This document shows positions 17,423-25,311 of a stretch of DNA of 64,000 nt, one piece after another (position 1 is the first letter of the stretch; each line of letters opens with the position of its first letter). This stretch comes from Occultella glacieicola (GTDB lineage Bacteria > Actinomycetota > Actinomycetes > Actinomycetales > Beutenbergiaceae). The notes beneath the pieces are model-generated. The model had not been told where the DNA came from, made no database searches, and was given only the letters and a program-made list of their open reading frames with translations. Where the stretch lies: positions 479,125 to 543,124 of the forward strand of contig NZ_SMNA01000003.1 of NCBI RefSeq assembly GCF_004353825.1. Reading direction: 5' to 3'. The translations under genes were made by a program, and so were the position numbers.

Positions 17423-18415
17423 TCAGGCCTCGAGCTGGATGGTCTGGCCGGTACGGGCCGACTCGATGGCGGCCTCGGCCACGGCCACCGTGGCCGAGCC
17501 CTGCTTCATCGTGACGATGTCGGCCGGCTTGCCCAGTACCGCGTCCCGGAACGCCTCGTGCTCGGTCTTCAGCGGCTCCGGCTTGCTGATCGCGAACCTC
17601 ACCACGTCCCCTTCGGACACGCCGCGGAACTGGGCGACGTCGTCCCACTGGGTCTGGATCAGGCCGTTCGCGTAGAACGTCAGGTCCGCGAGCAGCGTGT
17701 CCGCCAGGAACGTCCCCTTCTCCCCCGTCACCACGGTGAGCCGTTCCTTCATCGGGGACAGCCAGTTCACCAGGTGGTTGGTGACGATGCCGCCGGACAA
17801 CATGCCGGTGATCGCGACCAGGTCCTCGAACTCGCGACCACTCTTGAACGCCGTCCGCGCTGCGACCGAGGTGTAGGACTGCTGCGCCACCCAGGCGGTG
17901 AGGTCGATGTCGTGGGTGCCGAGATCCTTGACGACGCCCACATCGGCGATCCTGGCCGGGAACGGGCCCTGGCGTCGGGTCGCGATCTGGTAGACGTCGC
18001 CGAGCTCTCCGGCCTCGAGGCGTGCGCGCAGGGACTGCAGCGCCGGGTTGTACCGCTCGATGTGTCCGACGGCGCCGACGAGTCCCCTGCTCTCGAACGC
18101 CTCCGCGAGCGCACGGGAGCCCTCGGTGTCCTTCGCGAGCGGCTTCTCGATGAGTGCGTGCACCCCGGCCTCAGCCAGGGCGAGCCCGGTCTCGGTGTGG
18201 AACTGCGTCGGCACCGCGACCATCGCGTAGTCGATGCCCGCCGCGATCAGCGCATGGACGTCCGGGAGCACGTCGAGGTCACCGGCCACGCCGTGCGGGT
18301 CGCCGCCGGGGTCGGCGACGGCCACGAGGTCGACGCCGTCGAGCGATCGGAGCACACGGGCGTGGTGACGCCCCATCATGCCGAGACCGATGAGGCCGGC
18401 GCGCAGGTTCGCCAT
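17423..18415 (-). CDS. Gfo/Idh/MocA oxidoreductase, UDP-GlcNAcA 3-dehydrogenase-like (WbpB/WlbA type, 330 aa)
   Basis: N-terminal Rossmann domain LRAGLIGLGMMGRHHARVL, the family signature EKPLAKD at about residue 132-138 (the EKP lysine is catalytic), then GHIERYNPALQ and DLGTHDIDL. Full-length proteins of this subgroup oxidise C3 of UDP-GlcNAc uronic acid with NAD. ATG 18415 overlaps the aminotransferase stop by one base (TGATG), so the two are coupled. A 3-keto sugar product is exactly what the adjacent DegT aminotransferase needs. General sugar oxidoreductases look similar, so the assignment rests on context as well as motifs. Confidence 0.88.
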   Translation of the reverse strand: MANLRAGLIGLGMMGRHHARVLRSLDGVDLVAVADPGGDPHGVAGDLDVLPDVHALIAAGIDYAMVAVPTQFHTETGLALAEAGVHALIEKPLAKDTEGSRALAEAFESRGLVGAVGHIERYNPALQSLRARLEAGELGDVYQIATRRQGPFPARIADVGVVKDLGTHDIDLTAWVAQQSYTSVAARTAFKSGREFEDLVAITGMLSGGIVTNHLVNWLSPMKERLTVVTGEKGTFLADTLLADLTFYANGLIQTQWDDVAQFRGVSEGDVVRFAISKPEPLKTEHEAFRDAVLGKPADIVTMKQGSATVAVAEAAIESARTGQTIQLEA

Positions 18416-19515
18416 CACGCACCCGCCTTCGCGACCGTGTTCACCGCGGTGACGATGCGGTCGAGGTCCTCCTGCGAGAGCGAGGGGTGGACCGGCAGCG
18501 AGATGACCTCGCGGGCCGCCTTCTCGGTCTCCGGGAGGTCCAGGCCCGGGGCGTATGCCTTGAGGGACTCGAGCCGGTGGTTGGGGATCGGGTAATAGAC
18601 GCCGCAGCCGACCGCGTGCTCCTCACGCAAAGCGGTCGCGAAGGCGTCCCGGTCACCGGAGACGCGGATCGTGTATTGGTGGTAGACGTGGGTAGCGCCC
18701 TCCGCCACAGCCGGGGTGAGCACGCCCTCGAGGTTCGCGTCCAAGAACGCGGCGTTGTCCTGGCGGCTCCGGGTCCAGGCGGCGACCTTGGTCAGCTGCA
18801 CCCGTCCGATGGCGGCGTGGATGTCCGTCATCCGGGCGTTGAAGCCGATCAGTTCGTTCGCGTACTGCTTCTCCATGCCCTGGTTGCGCAGGAGCCGAAC
18901 GTTACGGGCGATCTCGTCGGTGGCGCACGAGACCATGCCGCCCTCACCGGAGGTCATGTTCTTCGTCGGGTACAGCGAGAACATCGCGAAGTCGCCGAAG
19001 GATCCGACCGGGGCTCCGTCGAGGGTGGCGCCGTGGGCCTGCGCCGCGTCCTCGAACAGGCGCAGTCCGTGCTCGTGCGCGATGGCGCGCAGCTCGGTCA
19101 TCGCCGCCGGATGCCCGTACAGGTGGACCGGCATGATGCCCTTGGTGCGCTCGGTGATCGCGGCCCGCACACTGGCCGGGTCGAGGTTGAAGTAGGTCCC
19201 CTCGATGTCGGCGAACACCGGGGTCGCGCCGGTGAGCGCCACCGAGTTGCCGGTCGCGGCGAACGTGAAGGAGGGCACGATGACCTCGTCGCCCGGGCCG
19301 ACACCGGCCGCCAGCAGCCCGAGGTGCAGCCCGGAAGTGCCCGAGTTGACGGCCACGCAGGTACGCCCGGCGACGAGCTCGGTCGCGAACTCCTGCTCGA
19401 AGGCGGCGACCTCCGGCCCCTGGGCGATCATGCCGCTGCGCAGGACGCGGTCGACCGCGGCGCGCTCCTCGTCGCCGACGATCGGCTTCGCCGCCGGGAT
19501 CATGGGTTGGTTCAC
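18415..19515 (-). CDS. DegT/DnrJ/EryC1/StrS aminotransferase, 3-keto-sugar type (WbpE/WlbC-like, 366 aa)
   Basis: PLP-dependent transfer of an amino group, probably from glutamate, to a 3-keto UDP-sugar uronate. Characteristic stretches: MIPAAKPIVGDEE, NSGTSGLHLGLLAAGVGPGDEVIVPS, ATPVFADIE, GIMPVHLYGHPA and the PLP lysine K185 in SLYPTKNMTSGEGG; YHQYTIRV lies near the end. GTG 19515 has GGAGGAACCGAA directly upstream and overlaps the acetyltransferase stop by 4 bp, which settles the start over a longer in-frame reading. It is the middle gene of a three-gene coupled operon, acetyltransferase to aminotransferase to dehydrogenase. Confidence 0.93.
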   Translation of the reverse strand: MNQPMIPAAKPIVGDEERAAVDRVLRSGMIAQGPEVAAFEQEFATELVAGRTCVAVNSGTSGLHLGLLAAGVGPGDEVIVPSFTFAATGNSVALTGATPVFADIEGTYFNLDPASVRAAITERTKGIMPVHLYGHPAAMTELRAIAHEHGLRLFEDAAQAHGATLDGAPVGSFGDFAMFSLYPTKNMTSGEGGMVSCATDEIARNVRLLRNQGMEKQYANELIGFNARMTDIHAAIGRVQLTKVAAWTRSRQDNAAFLDANLEGVLTPAVAEGATHVYHQYTIRVSGDRDAFATALREEHAVGCGVYYPIPNHRLESLKAYAPGLDLPETEKAAREVISLPVHPSLSQEDLDRIVTAVNTVAKAGA

Positions 19516-20126
19516 TTCGGTTCCTCCGTGTCCTGACCGGCCAGCGTGAGCACGCCGCCGGTTTCGTGATAGGTCTCGCCCGTGGTCGGGCAGCGCCATT
19601 GGCCGTCGCCGGCCTCCTCGAGTGGCACTCCGGCTCGGCCGACCCACTTGATCCGCCGTGCCGGGACGCCGGCGACCAGCGCGAAGTCCGGCACATCCTT
19701 CGTCACGACCGCGCCCGCCGCCACGGTGGCCCAGCGGCCGACCGTCACGGGGGCGACGCAGACCGCGCGGGCCCCGACCGAGGCCCCTTCGCGCAACGTC
19801 ACCCCGACGGCCTCCCAGTCGGCGCCGCTCTTGAGTGAGCCGTCCGGGTTGACCGAGCGCGGGAACGTGTCGTTGGTCAACACGGCGGCAGGGCCGACGA
19901 ACACCCCCGCTTCGAGCACCGCCGGCTCGTAGACCAGGGCGTAGTTCTGCACCTTGCAGTTGTCCCCCATCCGTACCCCGGTGCCGATGTACGCGCCCCG
20001 CCCCACGATGCAGTTCTCGCCGAGGACCGCGTTCTCCCGGACCTGGGCCAGGTGCCAGACGGAGGACCCGTCACCGATGGTGGCTCGGTCGTCCACGTCC
20101 GCGGTGTCGACGATGCGCACGTTCAA
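19512..20126 (-). CDS. Left-handed beta-helix N-acetyltransferase, UDP-3-amino-sugar type (WbpD/WlbB-like, 204 aa)
   Basis: Hexapeptide-repeat acetyltransferase: VRENAVLGENCIVGRGAYIGTGVRMG and TLREGASVGARAVCVAPVTVGRWATVAAGAVVTKDVPDFALVAGVPARRI show the repeating [LIV]Gxxxx coils and the closing VVTKDVP / GVPARRI typical of the family. The insertion VLTNDTFPRS is characteristic of WlbB/WbpD enzymes. It would acetylate the 3-amino group of the UDP-GlcNAc(3N)A made by the next gene. A TTG start at 20126 with GGAGG seven bases upstream is favoured over GTG 20120. The last ~35 residues (QWRCPTTGETYHETGG) form an extra tail with a single Cys. Confidence 0.9.
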   Translation of the reverse strand: MNVRIVDTADVDDRATIGDGSSVWHLAQVRENAVLGENCIVGRGAYIGTGVRMGDNCKVQNYALVYEPAVLEAGVFVGPAAVLTNDTFPRSVNPDGSLKSGADWEAVGVTLREGASVGARAVCVAPVTVGRWATVAAGAVVTKDVPDFALVAGVPARRIKWVGRAGVPLEEAGDGQWRCPTTGETYHETGGVLTLAGQDTEEPK

Positions 20127-20168
20127 GGGATGGCCTCCGTGGTGTTCGGGGTGGGTCGAAGCGCGTCA

Positions 20169-20174
20169 AGCGTA
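20169..20174 (-). promoter_or_regulatory. Possible -10 element (TACGCT on the minus strand) for the diacetamido-uronate operon
   Basis: On the minus strand TACGCT stands 43 bases ahead of the TTG start of the acetyltransferase, preceded by TG. No convincing -35 is visible at the usual distance. A TTGACG immediately downstream could instead be the -35 of a second start, but its -10 is unclear. Confidence 0.35.
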
Positions 20175-20221
20175 CAGTCCTCGGAATCGGCGATCGGACC
20201 GAAGGTCCCAGACCGCCGTCC

Positions 20222-22288
20222 CTACGCGGCATCGATGCCCTCGGCGAGGAAGGGCACGAGCGCTACCGAGTATTCGGCCGAGATGTGGCTGTAGTCGCGG
20301 TACACGATCACGTCACCGATGACCGGATAGCACGTGGTCTCGTCGCAGAAGTGGTCGGTCAGGTCGATCAGGTTCGCCCCGGCCGAGTCCGCCGCGGCGA
20401 CGAGCGGGTCGGCCGGAACGGCGTCCGCCCGGTCCGTCGCGCAGTCGATCGGGACCTGCGCCGTCGCGAGACAGTCGGGGACATTCTCCCCCTGGGTCCT
20501 CGGGACCGCGGCGATCACGTGGACCGGATGACCCTGCTCGATCCACTGCGACCATACGTCGGCGTACCCGTCGCTCGCGGGATCCGCGTAGTCCTCTCCG
20601 GGCGCCGATTCGTAGGTGTACGCGGATGAGTAGGCGGTCGTGACGATGTCGGTGATCTCCGGGTGCGCCGCGAGATCAGCATTCACCGCGGCGAGCCATT
20701 CGGTGCACAGCTGTTGTGCCTCACCGGTCTGCTCGCTCGGCAGTCCCCGGAGGGCGTTGGTCGGCGGGCAGCTCGACTTCGTGTAGGTGCGCACCTGCCA
20801 GTTCCGCTCCCGCCCCAACGCGTCCAGGGCGGTGAACCACTGGGTGCCGTGCGAGTCTCCGATCATCGCGATCACCCGCTCGGGGTCGGGGTCGGAACTT
20901 CCGATCGTGCAGGACCGGAGGGCAGCCGAGGCAAGGCTGGTCTGGCAGTCAGGGAACCGCGGCTCGGAGTTCTGCTCGGCGACCACTTCGGGTGGCGGGT
21001 TGACGGGCCCTGCTCCGATCACGGAACCGCATGCGTCTGGGGCGGCGATCGCGGCCGGTCCGAAGCAGTCCTGTTGCTGGGCCTGCGTGAACGCCTCCTG
21101 TGCCGCAGCCTCGCGGCTGTCCAGCGCGGCGCCGATCCCGAGGCCCATGGCGACCACCGTGACCATTCCGACGACGGCGAACCGGTAGGCGTTCGCCCGC
21201 GCACGCGCGATCCAGCCCGTGGTCCGGAACCGGTCCTCGACAACCACCTTCGTGACCCAGGCCAGCAGGAGCGACACCGCGCCGATCAGGATCTTCTGCC
21301 AGGCCACCAGCGAGGAGCCGATGACGTAGGGCACCACGACGATGAGCGGCCAGTGCCAGAGATAGACGGAGTACGAGATGTCCCCGACGAAGGTCATCGG
21401 GCGCCAGGACAGCAACCTGCCCGCACTCCACGGCTGGGAGGTCGACCCCGCGAGGATCACAGCGGCCGCACCCAGGGTCGGGACGGCGGCCAGCCAGCCC
21501 GGGAAGGCCGTCGCCCCGGTGTAGGCGAACCCGCTGTAGACGATTGCTCCCAGACCCAGGAGCCCGAGGACCGGCGCCCAACGCCCGGGAGCCCGCAGCG
21601 GCAGCAGCGCCAGAGCGGCGCCGATGACGAACTCCCAGATCCTGGTCGGGGTCACGAAGTACGCCGACGCCTGGTTGGCCCCGGTCTCGACCACCGACCA
21701 GACGAGCGATGCGATGCCGACGATCCCGAGGATCACGGTCAACGCCAGCCGACGATCACCGCCGAACATGCCGGTCCGCCGGACCAGCACGATCGTGCCC
21801 AGCACCAGGAGCGGCCACAGCACGTAGAACTGCTCCTCCACGGACAGCGACCAGAAGTGCTGTGCCACGGTCGGGACATTGCCCTGGGCCATGTAGTCGA
21901 CGGCGTCGGACGCCAGCACCCAGTTCTGGACGTAGAGCGCGCTGGCGCCGATCTGACGGGCGGACTGACTCCAGAGGGTCTCCGGCACCCAGAGCACGAC
22001 CGCGACGGCGGAGACCGCCAGCACCAGCAGCGACGCGGGCAGGAGTCGTCGGATCCGTCGCGCCCAGAAGGAGGACAGCGAGAGCGAGCCCGTCCGCTCC
22101 ACCTCTCGGAAGATGTGGGACGTGATCAGGTAACCCGATATGACGAAGAACACATCGACGCCGACGTAGCCCCCGGGCATCCGCAGCGGCCACAGGTGGT
22201 AGATGACGACCAGGCCGACCGCGATGGCGCGCAAACCTTGGATCTCCGGGCGGAAGCCCCCCGTGCTCTGGCGTTGGTCCTGGCTCAA
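20222..22288 (-). CDS. Acyltransferase-3 / SGNH two-domain O-acyltransferase (OafA-like, 688 aa)
   Basis: Residues ~10-400 are an AT3 membrane domain of about ten or eleven helices: FRPEIQGLRAIAVGLVVIYH, GGYVGVDVFFVISGYLIT, RRIRRLLPAS and WSLSVEEQFYVLWP hold the family's conserved H, R and E. After a TM helix with MVTVVAMGLGIGAALD the rest is an extracytoplasmic SGNH esterase-like domain with IAMIGDSHGTQW (block I, around residue 470) and YRDYSHISAEY (block V). Such proteins transfer acyl, usually acetyl, groups across the membrane onto exported glycans. A TTG start at 22288 is chosen because it precedes the conserved FRPEIQGLRA. It is divergent from the Wzm/Wzt genes. Confidence 0.92.
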   Translation of the reverse strand: MSQDQRQSTGGFRPEIQGLRAIAVGLVVIYHLWPLRMPGGYVGVDVFFVISGYLITSHIFREVERTGSLSLSSFWARRIRRLLPASLLVLAVSAVAVVLWVPETLWSQSARQIGASALYVQNWVLASDAVDYMAQGNVPTVAQHFWSLSVEEQFYVLWPLLVLGTIVLVRRTGMFGGDRRLALTVILGIVGIASLVWSVVETGANQASAYFVTPTRIWEFVIGAALALLPLRAPGRWAPVLGLLGLGAIVYSGFAYTGATAFPGWLAAVPTLGAAAVILAGSTSQPWSAGRLLSWRPMTFVGDISYSVYLWHWPLIVVVPYVIGSSLVAWQKILIGAVSLLLAWVTKVVVEDRFRTTGWIARARANAYRFAVVGMVTVVAMGLGIGAALDSREAAAQEAFTQAQQQDCFGPAAIAAPDACGSVIGAGPVNPPPEVVAEQNSEPRFPDCQTSLASAALRSCTIGSSDPDPERVIAMIGDSHGTQWFTALDALGRERNWQVRTYTKSSCPPTNALRGLPSEQTGEAQQLCTEWLAAVNADLAAHPEITDIVTTAYSSAYTYESAPGEDYADPASDGYADVWSQWIEQGHPVHVIAAVPRTQGENVPDCLATAQVPIDCATDRADAVPADPLVAAADSAGANLIDLTDHFCDETTCYPVIGDVIVYRDYSHISAEYSVALVPFLAEGIDAA

Positions 22289-22383
22289 GCCCTACTGTCC
22301 TCACTTCGCCGTAGTCCCGGGCGAGCATAGCTCGCGGTGCACCGGTCCCGACCACTTCCGACGGGCCACCGCCCGGTACGTCC

Positions 22384-22389
22384 TATCCT
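22384..22389 (+). promoter_or_regulatory. Candidate -10 element TATCCT for the polysaccharide exporter operon
   Basis: TATCCT lies about 53 bases upstream of the permease ATG, in the 153-bp divergent spacer with the acyltransferase. A GAGAGAGAG purine tract stands a few bases ahead of that ATG as ribosome site. The -35 is not evident. Confidence 0.35.
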
Positions 22390-22441
22390 TGTGGCTGGCC
22401 ACCGTGCCATCGTCCGGATCCCGAAGTGAGAGAGAGTCGCC

Positions 22442-23299
22442 ATGGCGAGTGTCACCGAGAACACCTCGCCCGTCGATGAACTCCACATCTACGAGCCACA
22501 CCGGGCCGGCCTCCCGAAACTCGGCCCTTACACCAGGCAGTTGTGGGCCCGTCGGGAGTTCGCCGCAGAGTTCTCACGCGCCGGTATCCGTGCAGCGAAC
22601 ACGCAGACCCTCTTCGGCCAGCTCTGGTTGGTGCTCAACCCGACACTCCTTGCCCTGGTGTACTACGTGCTCGTGAGCGTGATCCGCCAGAGTGCCGGCG
22701 GATTCGAGACCCTGGCCCACATCACCTGCGGGCTCTTCCTCTTCTACTTCGTCTCGGGGAGCATCACCCAGGGCGCCCAGTCGGTGACGGGGGGCGGGAA
22801 GCTCATCATGAACATGAACTTCCCACGGCTGCTGCTGCCTTTCGCGGCCGTGCGGACCGCGTTCTTCCGGTTCCTGCCCACCGTCCCGGTGTACTTTCTC
22901 ATCCACATCCTGGCCGGCGGAGTCTGGAGCCCCCAGATGCTGTTGGCGAGCGTCTTCCTGGGGCTCACGGTCATCTTCTGTATCGGGATGGCCGCCATCT
23001 TCGCGACGGTCCAGGTCTACTTCCGGGACACGTCGAGCTTCCTGCCCTACCTCGTCCGGATCTGGCTGTATCTCTCGCCTGTGCTCTGGTTCGCCGACGA
23101 GGCTCCGGAGCAGTTCCAGGACCTGATGGTGCTCAACCCCTTGTACTCGCTGATCGGTAGCTGGACCGACCTGCTGCTTCGCGGGATCATCCCCGAGCCG
23201 AAGATGTGGCTGGCCGCGTCGATCTGGGCCGTTCTCGCCTTCGTGGGCGGATCACTGCTGTTCATGTCTAGGGAGCGTGAGTTCACTGTCCGCCTCTGA
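22442..23299 (+). CDS. Polysaccharide ABC exporter permease (Wzm/TagG-type, 285 aa)
   Basis: ABC-2 type membrane subunit with about six helices: a first amphipathic element RQLWARREFAAEFSRAGIRAANTQTLFGQLWLVLNPTLLALVYYV, and the exporter signature YFRDTSSFLPYLVRIWLYLSPVLW close to the C-terminus, followed by LNPLYSLI. It pairs with the ATPase that begins 23 bp before its stop codon. This class moves lipid-linked O-antigen, teichoic or other wall polymers from cytosol to exterior. ATG 22442 is the first start in the 153-bp divergent spacer. Confidence 0.92.
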   Translation: MASVTENTSPVDELHIYEPHRAGLPKLGPYTRQLWARREFAAEFSRAGIRAANTQTLFGQLWLVLNPTLLALVYYVLVSVIRQSAGGFETLAHITCGLFLFYFVSGSITQGAQSVTGGGKLIMNMNFPRLLLPFAAVRTAFFRFLPTVPVYFLIHILAGGVWSPQMLLASVFLGLTVIFCIGMAAIFATVQVYFRDTSSFLPYLVRIWLYLSPVLWFADEAPEQFQDLMVLNPLYSLIGSWTDLLLRGIIPEPKMWLAASIWAVLAFVGGSLLFMSREREFTVRL

Positions 23300-24188
23300 T
23301 TCCACACCGACGCCGACTCCGGGCGGCACGGAGGTTCCGGTCGCGGGCCCCGAGGACGGAGCGAACCCGACCGCCCCGCACGTCGGCGAACCGGCTCAAC
23401 CCCCGGCCACGGCCGCCGCTCCCCCGCCGGTCGTCTCCGTCCAGAACGTATCGATCACCTATCGGACGACGTTCGAGGCGGCTCCGACCCTCAAGAACAC
23501 CATCGTTCGGCTGGGTCGGGGCGAGCGCAAGGTGAAGGTCGTCGATGCGGTCAAGAACATGTCGTTCGACATCAAGCCGGGAACCTCGGTCGGGATCATC
23601 GGGGCCAACGGCGCGGGAAAGTCGACACTGATGCGCGCCATCGCGGGAGTCCTGCCACCGAGTCAGGGCCGCATCGAGGTCCGCGGCCGGATCAGTGCCC
23701 TCCTTGCCCTCGGGGTCGGGTTCAATCCGAACCTGACCGGCCGGGAGAACGTGATCCTGGGCGGCCTCGCCGCGGGACTGACCCGTGCCGAGGTGAAGGA
23801 GCGCGCCGACGAGGTCGCCGACTTCGCGGAGATCGGCGACTTCATGGACATGCCGATGCGCACCTACTCCTCGGGGATGTACCAGCGTCTCGCGTTCTCC
23901 GTCTCGGTCCACATGGACCCCGACATCCTGCTCGTCGACGAGGCGCTCTCGGCGGGTGACGCGAGTTTCAAGGTGAAGGCCACCGCCAAGATGGCCGAAC
24001 TCATGGAGAGCGCCCGCGCGATGTTCCTGGTCTCCCATTCACTCGGATCGATCCGGGAGATGTGCAACGAGGTGCTCTGGATCCACAAGGGCGAACTGAT
24101 CATGCAGGGTTCCCCGCGGCGGGCGATCCGTGCCTACACGAACTTCCTCAAGGTGGGCGAGAACGCCTATACCTTCGAGGACCTCTGA
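23277..24188 (+). CDS. Polysaccharide ABC exporter ATPase (Wzt/TagH-type, 303 aa)
   Basis: Residues 1-52 are a Pro/Thr/Ala-rich leader with no fold. The ABC domain follows: Walker A GANGAGKST at 109-117, the Q-loop-replacing ALGVGFNPNLTGRENV stretch typical of polysaccharide exporters, signature SSGMYQR at 198-204, Walker B DILLVDE at 216-222 and the H-loop VSHS. The protein ends shortly after the NBD and has no C-terminal carbohydrate-binding domain, unlike O9a-type Wzt, so substrate choice must come from elsewhere. The GTG start overlaps the permease gene by 23 bp; AGGGAG is unusually close to it. Confidence 0.92.
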   Translation: MSSLSASDSTPTPTPGGTEVPVAGPEDGANPTAPHVGEPAQPPATAAAPPPVVSVQNVSITYRTTFEAAPTLKNTIVRLGRGERKVKVVDAVKNMSFDIKPGTSVGIIGANGAGKSTLMRAIAGVLPPSQGRIEVRGRISALLALGVGFNPNLTGRENVILGGLAAGLTRAEVKERADEVADFAEIGDFMDMPMRTYSSGMYQRLAFSVSVHMDPDILLVDEALSAGDASFKVKATAKMAELMESARAMFLVSHSLGSIREMCNEVLWIHKGELIMQGSPRRAIRAYTNFLKVGENAYTFEDL

Positions 24189-24195
24189 CGGACGC

Positions 24196-25311
24196 GTGCA
24201 CCAGGTCGACCTCTCGATCATCACCTCGGCGCACGACGTCGCGGATGCTCGGCTGCACCGTCAGGTCGCCGCGCTCCGACGGGCGGGCCTGAGCGTCGAG
24301 GTGCTCGGACTCGGGAGGGCCGAGGACGGGCCCTCCGGTGCCGACATCCGCGTGTTCGCCCGACGGCACGGGGTGCGGCGCGCATCGTTCGCCATGTCGT
24401 TGCCCTGGCGCGCGCACGGCCGGGTGCTGATGACACTCGATCCCGACTCGTCGTTCGCCGGCTGGCTCAACAGTCGGTTGACCCGACGGAGCCTGATCAG
24501 CGACGTGCATGAGGACTACCGCGCACTGCTCGCGGACCGGGCCTGGGCACGGGGCATCCGCCGCCTGCCCGCATCGATCTGGGCGCGGCTGGGCCTCTTC
24601 GCTGCGGCGCGTTCCGACGCGACCGTCGTGGCGGATGCCCATCTGCTACCCGACCTGGACCGTCGCGTGGTGTTGCGTAACGTTCCCGACCTCACGATGG
24701 TGCCGGAGCCGTCGACCCCGTCGCTGCCCAGGCGAGCTCTGTACATCGGGGACATCCGGGCAAGTCGTGGCCTGTTCGCGATGGTGGAGGCGGTGCGCTC
24801 GGCGCCCGCGTGGCGACTGGACCTCATCGGCCCGATGGCCGAAGCGGACCGAGGCCGGTTCGAGGCATGTCTGGCCGAGGATCCGGCCCTGGCTGCCCGC
24901 GTCCAGTGGCGCGATCGACTACCCCCGGCCGACGCCTGGGCCGCCGCAACCGGGGCCAGCGTCGGTCTCTCCCTCCTGGACGACACGCCGGCCTTCCGGG
25001 CCGCGATGCCGTCCAAGATCTACGAGTACCTCGCGACCGGCCTCCCGGTGCTCACCACCGGACTACCGCGCCCGGCCGAACTGCTCCGCTCCAGCGGCGC
25101 GGGCGTCGTGGTCACGGGCTCCGCCGAGGCGGGCCAGGTTCTCGCCGGATGGACCGATCGTCCGCAGGAGTTGGCTCGCCTCCGTGATCGCGCCCTGATC
25201 TGGCGGGCCGAGGAACTCGTGGCGGCCGATCCGACGGCCGACTTCGTGCGCGTCGTGACCGACCTGACCGACAACCAGCCGAAAGCCGATCACCCGGGGG
25301 ACAACGAGTGA
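24196..25311 (+). CDS. GT4-like glycosyltransferase (371 aa)
   Basis: GT-B fold: N-terminal half LSIITSAHDVADARLHRQVAALRRAGLSVEVLGLG, then SDVHEDYRALL, and a C-terminal half with RALYIGDIRASRGLFAMVEAV, MPSKIYEYLATGLPVLTTG (nucleotide-sugar binding region) and RPAELLRSSGAG. GTG 24196 is eight bases after the Wzt stop; a longer in-frame reading would run inside wzt. The stop overlaps the next glycosyltransferase by 4 bp. Retaining sugar transfer is expected for the family; donor and acceptor are not predictable. Confidence 0.85.
   Translation: MHQVDLSIITSAHDVADARLHRQVAALRRAGLSVEVLGLGRAEDGPSGADIRVFARRHGVRRASFAMSLPWRAHGRVLMTLDPDSSFAGWLNSRLTRRSLISDVHEDYRALLADRAWARGIRRLPASIWARLGLFAAARSDATVVADAHLLPDLDRRVVLRNVPDLTMVPEPSTPSLPRRALYIGDIRASRGLFAMVEAVRSAPAWRLDLIGPMAEADRGRFEACLAEDPALAARVQWRDRLPPADAWAAATGASVGLSLLDDTPAFRAAMPSKIYEYLATGLPVLTTGLPRPAELLRSSGAGVVVTGSAEAGQVLAGWTDRPQELARLRDRALIWRAEELVAADPTADFVRVVTDLTDNQPKADHPGDNE

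Noticed and set aside
20663..22330. Plus-strand open frame of about 555 codons opposite the AT3-SGNH gene
   Set aside because: It is a shadow of a high-GC gene whose minus-strand reading contains AT3 and SGNH motifs.
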